A stretch of 64,000 nucleotides of DNA, taken from NCBI RefSeq assembly GCF_947492815.1, contig NZ_CANLOB010000004.1, positions 124,001-188,000 on the forward strand, read 5' to 3'. Positions 53,884 through 60,313 of this stretch are shown piece by piece. How positions within the stretch are numbered: the first letter of the stretch is position 1; every line of letters starts with the position of its first letter. This DNA is from an uncultured Dokdonia sp. GTDB lineage: Bacteria > Bacteroidota > Bacteroidia > Flavobacteriales > Flavobacteriaceae. A model generated the notes under the pieces. That model worked only from the letters and a program-made list of their open reading frames with translations, searched no databases and was not told the DNA's origin. Position numbers and translations under genes: made by a program.

Positions 53884-53891
53884 CAAATCTA
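53884..53891 (-). promoter_or_regulatory. -7 promoter box
   Basis: Minus-strand TAGATTTG followed by CAT, for the 84-aa gene. It overlaps the frame's upstream ATG at 53886. Confidence 0.5.
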
Positions 53892-54038
53892 AGACGAGAG
53901 TTTCTTTTAACTATAAGGTAAATGCCCCTTTTCATAAAGGTCTTCAACTTAAAATAGCAAAACACCTTATACATTGCTCATGATGTAGTATAAATTGATA
54001 CATTGTAAATCATTATAATTAAATGATTACTTTATAAT

Positions 54039-54344
54039 ATGTCTATTCCTAAAAAAGGCGCTCGAAAAATTCAGGTAGATGCGATTTCTTATCGTTGGTT
54101 TATTAGAAGGAAATATGTATCTGCAGACGATCAACTTGTTGTGGTTATTGAAAAAGAAGAAGATGGAGAATGTGTACTTTATGTAATTACAGGGTTTTTA
54201 AGACCCGATGGTGCTTTTGAAAAAATTGGAACAAGTACACAAGGGATTGTAACACCAAAAGATGTAGAAACCTATATCAAAACTGCTATTGCAAAAGGGT
54301 GGCAACCAGAAACAAAAGGAAGCGCATTTGAATTACGTATATAA
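54039..54344 (+). CDS. small hypothetical protein
   Basis: A 101-aa soluble protein, mixed alpha/beta (QVDAISYRWFIRRKY, QLVVVIEKEEDGECVLYVITG, VTPKDVETYIKTAIAKGWQPE). I do not recognise the family; the last segment, ending with AIAKGWQPETKGSAFEL, is like small flavobacterial proteins I have seen annotated as hypothetical. No signal peptide or membrane helix. A/T-rich leader, no clear -7 box. Confidence 0.7.
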   Translation: MSIPKKGARKIQVDAISYRWFIRRKYVSADDQLVVVIEKEEDGECVLYVITGFLRPDGAFEKIGTSTQGIVTPKDVETYIKTAIAKGWQPETKGSAFELRI

Positions 54345-54509
54345 TTATAAGAAATAGGGGTTTATAAAGCAAATGTTATAAATCTCATTCTAAAATTATA
54401 GTTGCAATTAATGAAATCACTCATTTTTCTTTTATTGTTATATAAATTAACTATTTTAAGAGTACACTGATTAGGAAAGAGAATACTATAACAATAAGAA
54501 CATAATTAG

Positions 54510-55100
54510 ATGAAAAAATCAATATTAAATAATATCAAACAAATATTCTTAATTGTTTTTAGTGTCGTTTTAGGCTTATTTCTAAATGAAAGAATTGAAG
54601 AATCAAAAAACGAAAAGGAGGCTGGAAAACTATTATCAAAAATAAAATCTGAAGTAAAAGATAATAAAAAGCTAATTGAATATTGGTTACCCTATCATAA
54701 AAAAATAGCAAAAAAATTAGATAGCCTTAACGATAATGAAAGTTTTATAGAAGGTTTTATAGAAGACGAATCCATTCTTTACAAGAAAGTACTCACTAGC
54801 GGGACTTTCATGAGCGATATGCCTAGTGAAGATGCCTGGGATATTGCAAAATCACATCCTCTGATCGTAAATTTTGATTATGAAGAATTACTGATCTTAT
54901 CAAGGGTTTATACACAACAGAAAATGACATTTGATCCTGTTTCTAAAATATCTGAGATATTCTTATCTCCTGATATAAACTCCACCGAAAATGCAAGAAA
55001 GAACCTACATATTTTCAAAAATCAGATGCGAGAAATTGTTAGTAGAGAATCACAATTGCTAGAATACTATACTAAAGCAGCAGAAATTCTTAAACTCTGA
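54510..55100 (+). CDS. single-pass membrane protein, unknown function (DUF6090-like layout)
   Basis: A 196-aa protein with one membrane helix at residues ~10-25 (IFLIVFSVVLGLFLN) followed by ERIEESKNEKEAGKLLSKIKSEVKDN, the charged helix that follows. This layout, a helix with N-E/W-N-E-x-x charged turn followed by a helical cytoplasmic or periplasmic domain, resembles DUF6090-type proteins (weak). No catalytic motif was found. Its stop lies 14 bp before the 3' end of rnpB, which is on the opposite strand. Confidence 0.65.
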   Translation: MKKSILNNIKQIFLIVFSVVLGLFLNERIEESKNEKEAGKLLSKIKSEVKDNKKLIEYWLPYHKKIAKKLDSLNDNESFIEGFIEDESILYKKVLTSGTFMSDMPSEDAWDIAKSHPLIVNFDYEELLILSRVYTQQKMTFDPVSKISEIFLSPDINSTENARKNLHIFKNQMREIVSRESQLLEYYTKAAEILKL

Positions 55101-55113
55101 AATATTTAAAAAA

Positions 55114-55413
55114 GCAGGTCTATAAGCCGGATTCTGTATTACATATGTAACCCTTATCATTTATCTGGAATGTTTATTACTAAACATTTCTATCTGCCTA
55201 CCCTCCCACAACGTGCGAGTAACACTTAACTGCGGGTATACTTGACATTGCACCGCATAGAGTTTACCTGGTTGCACTACAGCATTACCTGTACATTCTT
55301 TCTGTTGCACTTGTCCTACGCTGAAACTAGTTCAGTGCGACGGCTGTTAGCCGCTATGCTACTCTACGGTGTCCGGACTTTCCTATCACAAAGTGATCGA
55401 TAAGGCGACCTGC
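55114..55413 (-). ncRNA. rnpB: RNase P RNA (bacterial class A)
   Basis: The catalytic RNA of RNase P, which trims tRNA 5' leaders. On the minus strand: 5' GCAGGTCGCC, the conserved GGAAAGTCCGGAC (P4 5' strand), then ACCGTAGAGTAGCATAGC and the GTCGCACTGAACTAG region, the GGGAGGGTAGGCAGATAGAAAT stretch, and 3' CCGGCTTATAGACCTGC. The ends GCAGGTC/GACCTGC form helix P1. A TACCTTTG promoter box (55419-55426, minus) stands right before it, and a T-run follows the 3' end. Length of about 300 nt is on the short side for class A, but the conserved core is complete. Confidence 0.95.
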
Positions 55414-55418
55414 TACCG

Positions 55419-55426
55419 CAAAGGTA
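55419..55426 (-). promoter_or_regulatory. -7 promoter box of rnpB
   Basis: Minus-strand TACCTTTG, 6 bp from the first P1 base, fixing the RNA 5' end near 55413. Confidence 0.7.
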
Positions 55427-55469
55427 CAATATAAATTAGGCTATCATAGGTATTTTGAAAGGTAGTTTT

Positions 55470-55775
55470 TTAACGTTCTTCATCAGTTTCCATAAACTCT
55501 CTAAGTTTTCGTTCTTCCCATTTAATAAAGGGTTTAAAACGACCTAAGGCAACAAGACCATGCATCAAAACACCGATTCCCCAAGGGATAAATCCAAGAA
55601 GATTCAACAAATGATTATCAGAGAAACAAAAGAAACAAATTGTAAAGTTTAAAAATGGACCTACTACTGCTACAAGTACTACAAAAATATAAACTCCTAG
55701 GTGTGTATAGAATCCTCTTATACGTTTTACTGCATCTTTTGCACGTAAGTATCTTATATCATTTTCATCTTTCAT
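55470..55775 (-). CDS. 2TM domain-containing protein
   Basis: A 101-aa protein with two membrane helices and the family pattern: Arg/Lys-rich helix (RYLRAKDAVKRIRGFYTHLGVYIFVV), a second helix with WGIGVLMHGLVALG, and a terminal KWEERKLREFM. The 2TM domain is common in flavobacteria next to LytS/LytTR systems; its biochemical role is unknown, possibly membrane sensing. Last gene of the kinase operon. Confidence 0.9.
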   Translation of the reverse strand: MKDENDIRYLRAKDAVKRIRGFYTHLGVYIFVVLVAVVGPFLNFTICFFCFSDNHLLNLLGFIPWGIGVLMHGLVALGRFKPFIKWEERKLREFMETDEER

Positions 55776-55781
55776 GAGTCT

Positions 55782-56072
55782 TTAGGTATTATCTTCTTTA
55801 TCTATATATTCCTTAATCTTACGTTCTTCCCAATCTCGTCCAAACAATGCTGTTTTATGAAAGAGTTTATATGCTTTAAAAATGAGTCCTATACCCCAGC
55901 CTAAAGCTGGCCATAAAAACCACATATAGCGCCAATTATTAAAATAGTAGTTAATACCTGCAAGCACAGCCATAAACAAAAAGTAACTCATGACTTCTCC
56001 ATAAAACTTTTTCAAGTCTGCTACGCGTTCTTTTACACGTTCATATTTATCTCGTTTTTCTTCTGGTGTCAT
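55782..56072 (-). CDS. 2TM domain-containing protein
   Basis: A 96-aa protein with the same two-helix architecture: KYERVKERVADLKKFYGEVMSYF, then WGIGLIFKAYKLF and WEERKIKEYID. Paralogue of the next gene and of the C-terminal part of the histidine kinase upstream. The gaps to its neighbours are 6 and 24 bp. Confidence 0.9.
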   Translation of the reverse strand: MTPEEKRDKYERVKERVADLKKFYGEVMSYFLFMAVLAGINYYFNNWRYMWFLWPALGWGIGLIFKAYKLFHKTALFGRDWEERKIKEYIDKEDNT

Positions 56073-56096
56073 TACTAATGTAGTATATACAATTCT

Positions 56097-57425
56097 TTAA
56101 AAATCTTCATCATTCATAAGCTCGTCAATCTTTTTAGCTTCCCAAGCTTTATTAAAGATAGGATTCCAACCAAACGTTTCTGCCGCATGTCCTATCACTC
56201 CCCAGCCCCAGCCTCCTATCGGGAAAATGGCCCAAGGGAATGAGCCTGAACGTGCATTTAAAAAGATAAAAACAGGTACCATGATTAAGTAAATAGCAAA
56301 ATGAATATAAAAGCCTTTTAACTTCTCTACCTTCTCCTTAGCACGCTTATAGCGCTTATCTTCTATATACTCTTTCTGTTTAGGTACAAATGCTTTTTGT
56401 TGTAAAAGCATCGGAATCGCAATTTCAAACGTACTACCGTCATTTTTAACACGAACTTCAGAATCCGTTAATAAATGATAACGCTGTTTAATATTATGTA
56501 AACCAACACCACTACTCTTTTTGACTACTTGTTTCGCCTGAATATTATTTTTAACCACTAGCCTATTTCCATCCTCATAAATCTGAATATGCAACTTCTT
56601 GCTTGGCGTTACCATATTATGTTTTACAGCATTTTCTAGTAGTAATTGTAAGGATAATGGTACTACTTTCAATTCAGAATTTGAAACATGATCTGGAATA
56701 TCTACAATAATACTATCTTCAAAACGCATTTTTATTAAGTTCATATACGTACGTGCAAAGGCAAGTTCTTCATCTACAGGAACCAATTCTTTATTTTTTT
56801 GTTCCAAAACATAGCGATATACTTTAGAAAGTGATGTTGTAAACTTCTGTGCCTGTTTTGGATTTTCTTCTATAAGACTCGCTAATACATTTAAACTATT
56901 AAATAAGAAATGCGGATCTAATTGATTTTTGAGTGCATCAAATTTCGCGGAAGCGGTTCTGGCAATAATTTTAGACTGCTTAACCTTACGATCCTGTATG
57001 TTTTTCCAATAATAAAAACCATAAAAAAGTCCCGTAGAAACTAATGCGATAATAGTAGACAAGAAATAGTCATCGAGACGTTCATTTTCTAAGAAGACTT
57101 CTAATGACTGTCCAGCTCTTATCACCTGTAAAAAAAGACGTAATAGAAATACGGTTACAAAAGTCGCCATCACTCCGCTAAGTAACCCAATAGTCACATT
57201 ACGCATTTTCCAAAACTCATTATTGTAACGATCTAAAAATGCTCTAAAAACAAACACATTGACCATATACAATACGACAGAGTATAATTGATTCTGGAAA
57301 AAGAACTCAAAAGCATCTCCACCATACCAAGGGTTTCCTATAAGGTATAGGATAATCCCATGTACTATAAAGAAGACTAGTCCAAATACAAATGCTTTAC
57401 CAAACTCTTTTAGTATATCTTTCAT
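56097..57425 (-). CDS. LytS-type sensor histidine kinase with C-terminal 2TM domain
   Basis: A 442-aa membrane kinase. N-terminal four membrane helices (about 10-140), then the His kinase domain with LKNQLDPHFLFNSLNVLASLIEENP (phospho-acceptor H) and the ATPase part (LLLENAVKHNMV, SSGVGLHNIKQRY). After residue ~350 it is fused to a 2TM domain (RAKEKVEKLKGFYIHFAIYLI ... WGWGVIGHAAETFG). Signals normally pass to a LytTR response regulator, but none is encoded here. Starts the unit with the two 2TM proteins. Confidence 0.92.
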   Translation of the reverse strand: MKDILKEFGKAFVFGLVFFIVHGIILYLIGNPWYGGDAFEFFFQNQLYSVVLYMVNVFVFRAFLDRYNNEFWKMRNVTIGLLSGVMATFVTVFLLRLFLQVIRAGQSLEVFLENERLDDYFLSTIIALVSTGLFYGFYYWKNIQDRKVKQSKIIARTASAKFDALKNQLDPHFLFNSLNVLASLIEENPKQAQKFTTSLSKVYRYVLEQKNKELVPVDEELAFARTYMNLIKMRFEDSIIVDIPDHVSNSELKVVPLSLQLLLENAVKHNMVTPSKKLHIQIYEDGNRLVVKNNIQAKQVVKKSSGVGLHNIKQRYHLLTDSEVRVKNDGSTFEIAIPMLLQQKAFVPKQKEYIEDKRYKRAKEKVEKLKGFYIHFAIYLIMVPVFIFLNARSGSFPWAIFPIGGWGWGVIGHAAETFGWNPIFNKAWEAKKIDELMNDEDF

Positions 57426-57439
57426 TAGTTGTTTTCTTC

Positions 57440-58072
57440 TTATTTAGTACACGCTGCATACGCTTCTTGCGCACGTTCTAATCCATAACTAGGATGAAAC
57501 TCTGTAGCTGGTTTAAAGGTAGCAAAAAGATCTATGGCGCGTTTTATTTCATTACAATATGGTGTGGTATCACTTCCAAAATAACGTGCAGCACCTATAT
57601 CCCACTCTGCTTTATTAAAAATAAATACTGGGTTTTCAGGCTCTGCCGCTTGTGCTTGGCTATATAATTCAGCTACTTTCCCAGAATACTTCATTCCATA
57701 TTTAGCGCCATCATGAGCCACCCAAACCGTATATAATTGCGCTTGCATTTGTTTTGCATATGGGTTCTCTTTGTCTATGGCCAAGATATTATTAATATGT
57801 TCTTGTGCTTTATCTAAATTTACTTTTAAAGTTGCTTCGTTTCGGTCTTCCCAAGTACTCCAGCATTTTAGTATGTGGATTTGAGCTATATAATAATCGG
57901 GAAGCCATTGTTCTTTTTCAGCAGCGGCAATACGTGCATAAAGATTTGAAGCTTCCTCCATTTTATTGGCTCCCCAAAGTTCAGAAGCTTTACGCATTCC
58001 TTTTTCATAAGGAGTTTGCGCTGTTCCCAACGTAGTTATAAAAAGTAGTGCAAAAGTGATTATCGTTTTCAT
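57440..58072 (-). CDS. exported TPR-like protein
   Basis: A 210-aa protein with signal peptide (MKTIITFALLFITTLGTAQ) and helical-hairpin repeats typical of tetratricopeptide folds (ASNLYARIAAAEKEQWLPDYYIAQIHIL; NNILAIDKENPYAKQMQAQLY; LYSQAQAAEPENPVFIFNKAE). No enzyme motif. The frame extends to ATG 58180 through the palindrome (58112-58127), which would make a false AFAKA in the signal region; ATG 58072 is right for export. It sits 14 bp upstream of the kinase gene, likely in the same operon, so it could be a periplasmic partner of the kinase (inference). Confidence 0.82.
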   Translation of the reverse strand: MKTIITFALLFITTLGTAQTPYEKGMRKASELWGANKMEEASNLYARIAAAEKEQWLPDYYIAQIHILKCWSTWEDRNEATLKVNLDKAQEHINNILAIDKENPYAKQMQAQLYTVWVAHDGAKYGMKYSGKVAELYSQAQAAEPENPVFIFNKAEWDIGAARYFGSDTTPYCNEIKRAIDLFATFKPATEFHPSYGLERAQEAYAACTK

Positions 58073-58111
58073 CTGTATTGTTTTTTGATGATGTAAAAAT
58101 GTGGATTTATA

Positions 58112-58127
58112 CGCTTTCGCGAAAGCA
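58112..58127. repeat. dispersed palindrome, one mismatch
   Basis: CGCTTTCGCGAAAGCA, in the 5' region of the TPR-like gene; same mismatch as the copy at 1856-1871. Confidence 0.85.
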
Positions 58128-58225
58128 AAACCAACCCAACTGTCATTTTTAGCGACCGAATTGTTATTAGCGAAACTCAATTTTATAAAGTCTTAAAGAC
58201 GTACTCAAAATTGTAAGCTGAACTA

Positions 58226-58245
58226 ATCCCGTTGAAAAGCGGGAT
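58226..58245. repeat. GATCCCGCT hairpin family, copy 2
   Basis: ATCCCG and CGGGAT around TTGAAAAG, with outer AGCT/AGCT pairing (58217-58220 and 58249-58252). Shares GAACTrATCCCG and AGCGGGATCTT plus TAATACTTT with copy 1 at 9608-9650. Confidence 0.6.
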
Positions 58246-58322
58246 CTTAGCTAATACTTTCATTGTAAGTTTTAAATTCTGAATATTCAATCAGAGCAAT
58301 CTTAAAGAAGCAATCCTAGGGT

Positions 58323-58338
58323 CTTTTCGCGAAAGCGA
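58323..58338. repeat. dispersed palindrome, degenerate
   Basis: CTTTTCGCGAAAGCGA, core TTTCGCGAAA at 58325-58334, with the left CGC lost. Confidence 0.65.
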
Positions 58339-58428
58339 AAAGAAAATTAATGTGTTAAAAACTGCTAAAAAACAATGAATCTGTAAGCAATTTTAACATA
58401 TAAAGACTTAATCCAAAAAAGAATTGCT

Positions 58429-59418
58429 ATGAAAAAGAATCATTATACACTTATTGGAATTTTAGCACTCTGTTTTTCGTTTGCATCCAGTACTGCACAA
58501 GAACGTACTAATCCGTTACAACAGGATCAAGAACTGGGAAAAGTGAGTTGGTATCGTGATTATGATGTAGCAACTTCGTTATCAAAAAAAGAAAACAAAC
58601 CTGTATTAATTCTTTTTCAAGAAGTACCAGGTTGTACTACATGCCGTAATTATGGAGATAACGTATTAAGTAATCCATTACTTGTAGAAGCCATTGAAGA
58701 TTTATTTATTCCATTGGTGATTCATAATAATAAAGGAGGAAAAGATCGAGCAATTTTAAATCAGTTTAATGAACCTAGTTGGAATAATCCAGTAGTGCGT
58801 ATTGTAGATGCTACAGGAGCTGGTCTTGCGCCTAGAGTTGCTGGAAATTATTCGGCAAAAGGATTATATACAGCAATGCGTACTGCGTTAGCTAAAACAT
58901 ATGCAGAGATTCCTGAATATATGAATCTATTAGGCAAAGAATTAAGTGCGGTACATAGTACAAAAGAAAAATACTACTCTATGTATTGCTTTTGGACAGG
59001 TGAAAAACAATTAGGCGCTACCGAAGGAGTTCTTAATACCGAAGCTGGTTTTATGAAAGGTCGCGAAGTGGTAAAAGTAACCTATGATGATCGTAAAGTA
59101 GATATAAAAGCACTAGATACGTATGCAAAACGTAACAACTTCACTCCTATTACAGAAGACAATTCCTACCGACCAGCCAGCAATGATGAAGATTATTACT
59201 TACGCCATACACCCTATAAATATCTACCCTTAAGTAATTTACAAAAGACAAAAATCAATAGCGCTTTAGGCAAACGTAAAGATGCAACAGTGTATCTGAG
59301 TCCGCGGCAACAAAAATGGTTACAAGATATCAAAACAAATAAGTCAAAACGTGAAGTTTTATTTGACAAATCATTTGCTACCGCTTGGAAACGCAAACTG
59401 GCTTTAAGTCAAGGATAG
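58429..59418 (+). CDS. exported thioredoxin-fold protein fused to an MsrA-like domain
   Basis: A 329-aa protein with signal peptide (ending SSTAQ, about residue 24). A thioredoxin-fold domain follows (about 40-160) with active-site C69-T-T-C72 in VPGCTTCRNYG. From about 180 to 230 there is a second module with Y-CFW-TGE (C187, W189, E192), NTEAGFMKGREVVKVTYDD, which strongly resembles the GCFWxxE and following strand of peptide-methionine sulfoxide reductase A. The rest of MsrA is not clearly recognisable, so the second module may be degenerate or divergent. If real, Trx would reduce the MsrA-like half in the envelope (inference). Confidence 0.75.
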   Translation: MKKNHYTLIGILALCFSFASSTAQERTNPLQQDQELGKVSWYRDYDVATSLSKKENKPVLILFQEVPGCTTCRNYGDNVLSNPLLVEAIEDLFIPLVIHNNKGGKDRAILNQFNEPSWNNPVVRIVDATGAGLAPRVAGNYSAKGLYTAMRTALAKTYAEIPEYMNLLGKELSAVHSTKEKYYSMYCFWTGEKQLGATEGVLNTEAGFMKGREVVKVTYDDRKVDIKALDTYAKRNNFTPITEDNSYRPASNDEDYYLRHTPYKYLPLSNLQKTKINSALGKRKDATVYLSPRQQKWLQDIKTNKSKREVLFDKSFATAWKRKLALSQG

Positions 59419-59506
59419 ATCGTTTATAATATGATATTTACAATACACTACTGAGTACTATATAATAAATAGCATTTACACCTAGAGAAACCCTCAGTTT
59501 AGTGTT

Positions 59507-59541
59507 AAAAGGTAATCGTTTGTCTAGCGGTTACCTTTTTC
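59507..59541 (+). terminator. hairpin terminator
   Basis: AAAAGGTAATCG pairs with CGGTTACCTTTT (one G-T/mismatch) and is followed by TC-rich T-run; it ends the thioredoxin-MsrA-like gene. Confidence 0.7.
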
Positions 59542-59586
59542 TTTGAGTCTAGGTTAGATGTGTAAACAGCAAAACGATCTATAAAA

Positions 59587-60021
59587 CTACATGGTAATTT
59601 GAAGATTAGTAGCCGTACCTGCAAGTATAAACTTAGCATCCTTCCATTTGGGCGCACTCATAAATCCTTTGGCATTATTAGAGCAACCTGTATCTTCTTT
59701 AGGAATCCCCATAAAGTTAGTATCTAATTTTTGATTACTATTTTCATCGTGAAAAACAGAGACTGCATAGGTTCCTTCTGGAATATCTTTAAAAATCACC
59801 ACCACTTTCCCATCTTTAATTTTGCTTCTTGTTCCTTTATAACGCTTGCTTAGAAATGTAGTTTCACTATTATACAATCCTACATAAAGCATACCCTCAT
59901 CACTCGCTATATCAGTAATGGTTACCTGAATATCTTGTAAACTAGCCGCTGTATCTTGTTGTGCATAGATGGTGGTTGTGCCAAGAATAAGTGCAATTAT
60001 AAATTTGATGATGGTATTCAT
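59587..60021 (-). CDS. DUF2141 domain-containing exported protein
   Basis: A 144-aa protein with signal peptide (hydrophobic 4-17, ending IYAQQ) and a DUF2141 beta-sandwich: IQVTITDIASDEGMLYVGLYN, VFKDIPEGTYAVSVFHDENSNQKLDTNFMGIPKEDTG. The family is found in many Bacteroidota and is of unknown function, resembling secreted bundle domains. Single gene, no obvious partner. It lies close to the left copy of the 121-bp element. Confidence 0.92.
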   Translation of the reverse strand: MNTIIKFIIALILGTTTIYAQQDTAASLQDIQVTITDIASDEGMLYVGLYNSETTFLSKRYKGTRSKIKDGKVVVIFKDIPEGTYAVSVFHDENSNQKLDTNFMGIPKEDTGCSNNAKGFMSAPKWKDAKFILAGTATNLQITM

Positions 60022-60180
60022 AACGATTTGTTTTTAGATTGATGCCTCAAAAGTCAGAGAAGTATGGCTCTTTTTAAAAGAGAAACTACTGAATTGTCGA
60101 AATGAGTGAGTGAATTGTTTTTTTGCTCCTGTCTATCGCAGACAGGTTCTCGAAAATAGACTCAGAATATAACCGACTCT

Positions 60181-60301
60181 GTGACTTCGGTACAATTTCT
60201 CATACTTCGAAATCACTCAACCACCTAACTGTGAGAAGTGAAAAACTATATGTCAGGTGATTCAGGTTTTTTGCTATAAGCGAAAATGTATCGAAATCAC
60301 C
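60181..60301. mobile_element. MITE-like repeat, left copy
   Basis: A 121-bp sequence nearly identical to 63710-63830. Left end GTGACTTCGGTACA and right end TGTATCGAAATCACC form an imperfect terminal inverted repeat (TGAYTTCGRTACA against TGTATCGAAATCA). Internally both copies contain TTTCTCAT-CTTCGAAATCACTCA and AGTGAAAAACTATATGTCAG. Too short for any gene, so it would be a non-autonomous element. It lies 12 bp downstream of the Roc-COR GTPase stop. Confidence 0.75.
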
Positions 60302-60313
60302 GACATATGAATC

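Larger units (their letters stand above)
58073..58428. other. 356-bp divergent intergenic region with repeats
   Basis: No gene. It holds a 15/16 palindrome (58112-58127), the second GATCCCGCT-family hairpin (58226-58245) and a degenerate palindrome (58323-58338). No convincing TAnnTTTG box was seen for either flanking gene. Confidence 0.6.

Noticed and set aside
58112..58180. Extended N-terminus of the TPR-like protein containing AFAKA
   Set aside because: The extension arises from reading through the palindrome upstream of the real signal-peptide start at 58072.
60128..60146. CCTGTC-TATCGCA-GACAGG hairpin
   Set aside because: A real inverted repeat, but not followed by a T-run in either useful direction and without a second copy, so not called as terminator or repeat family.
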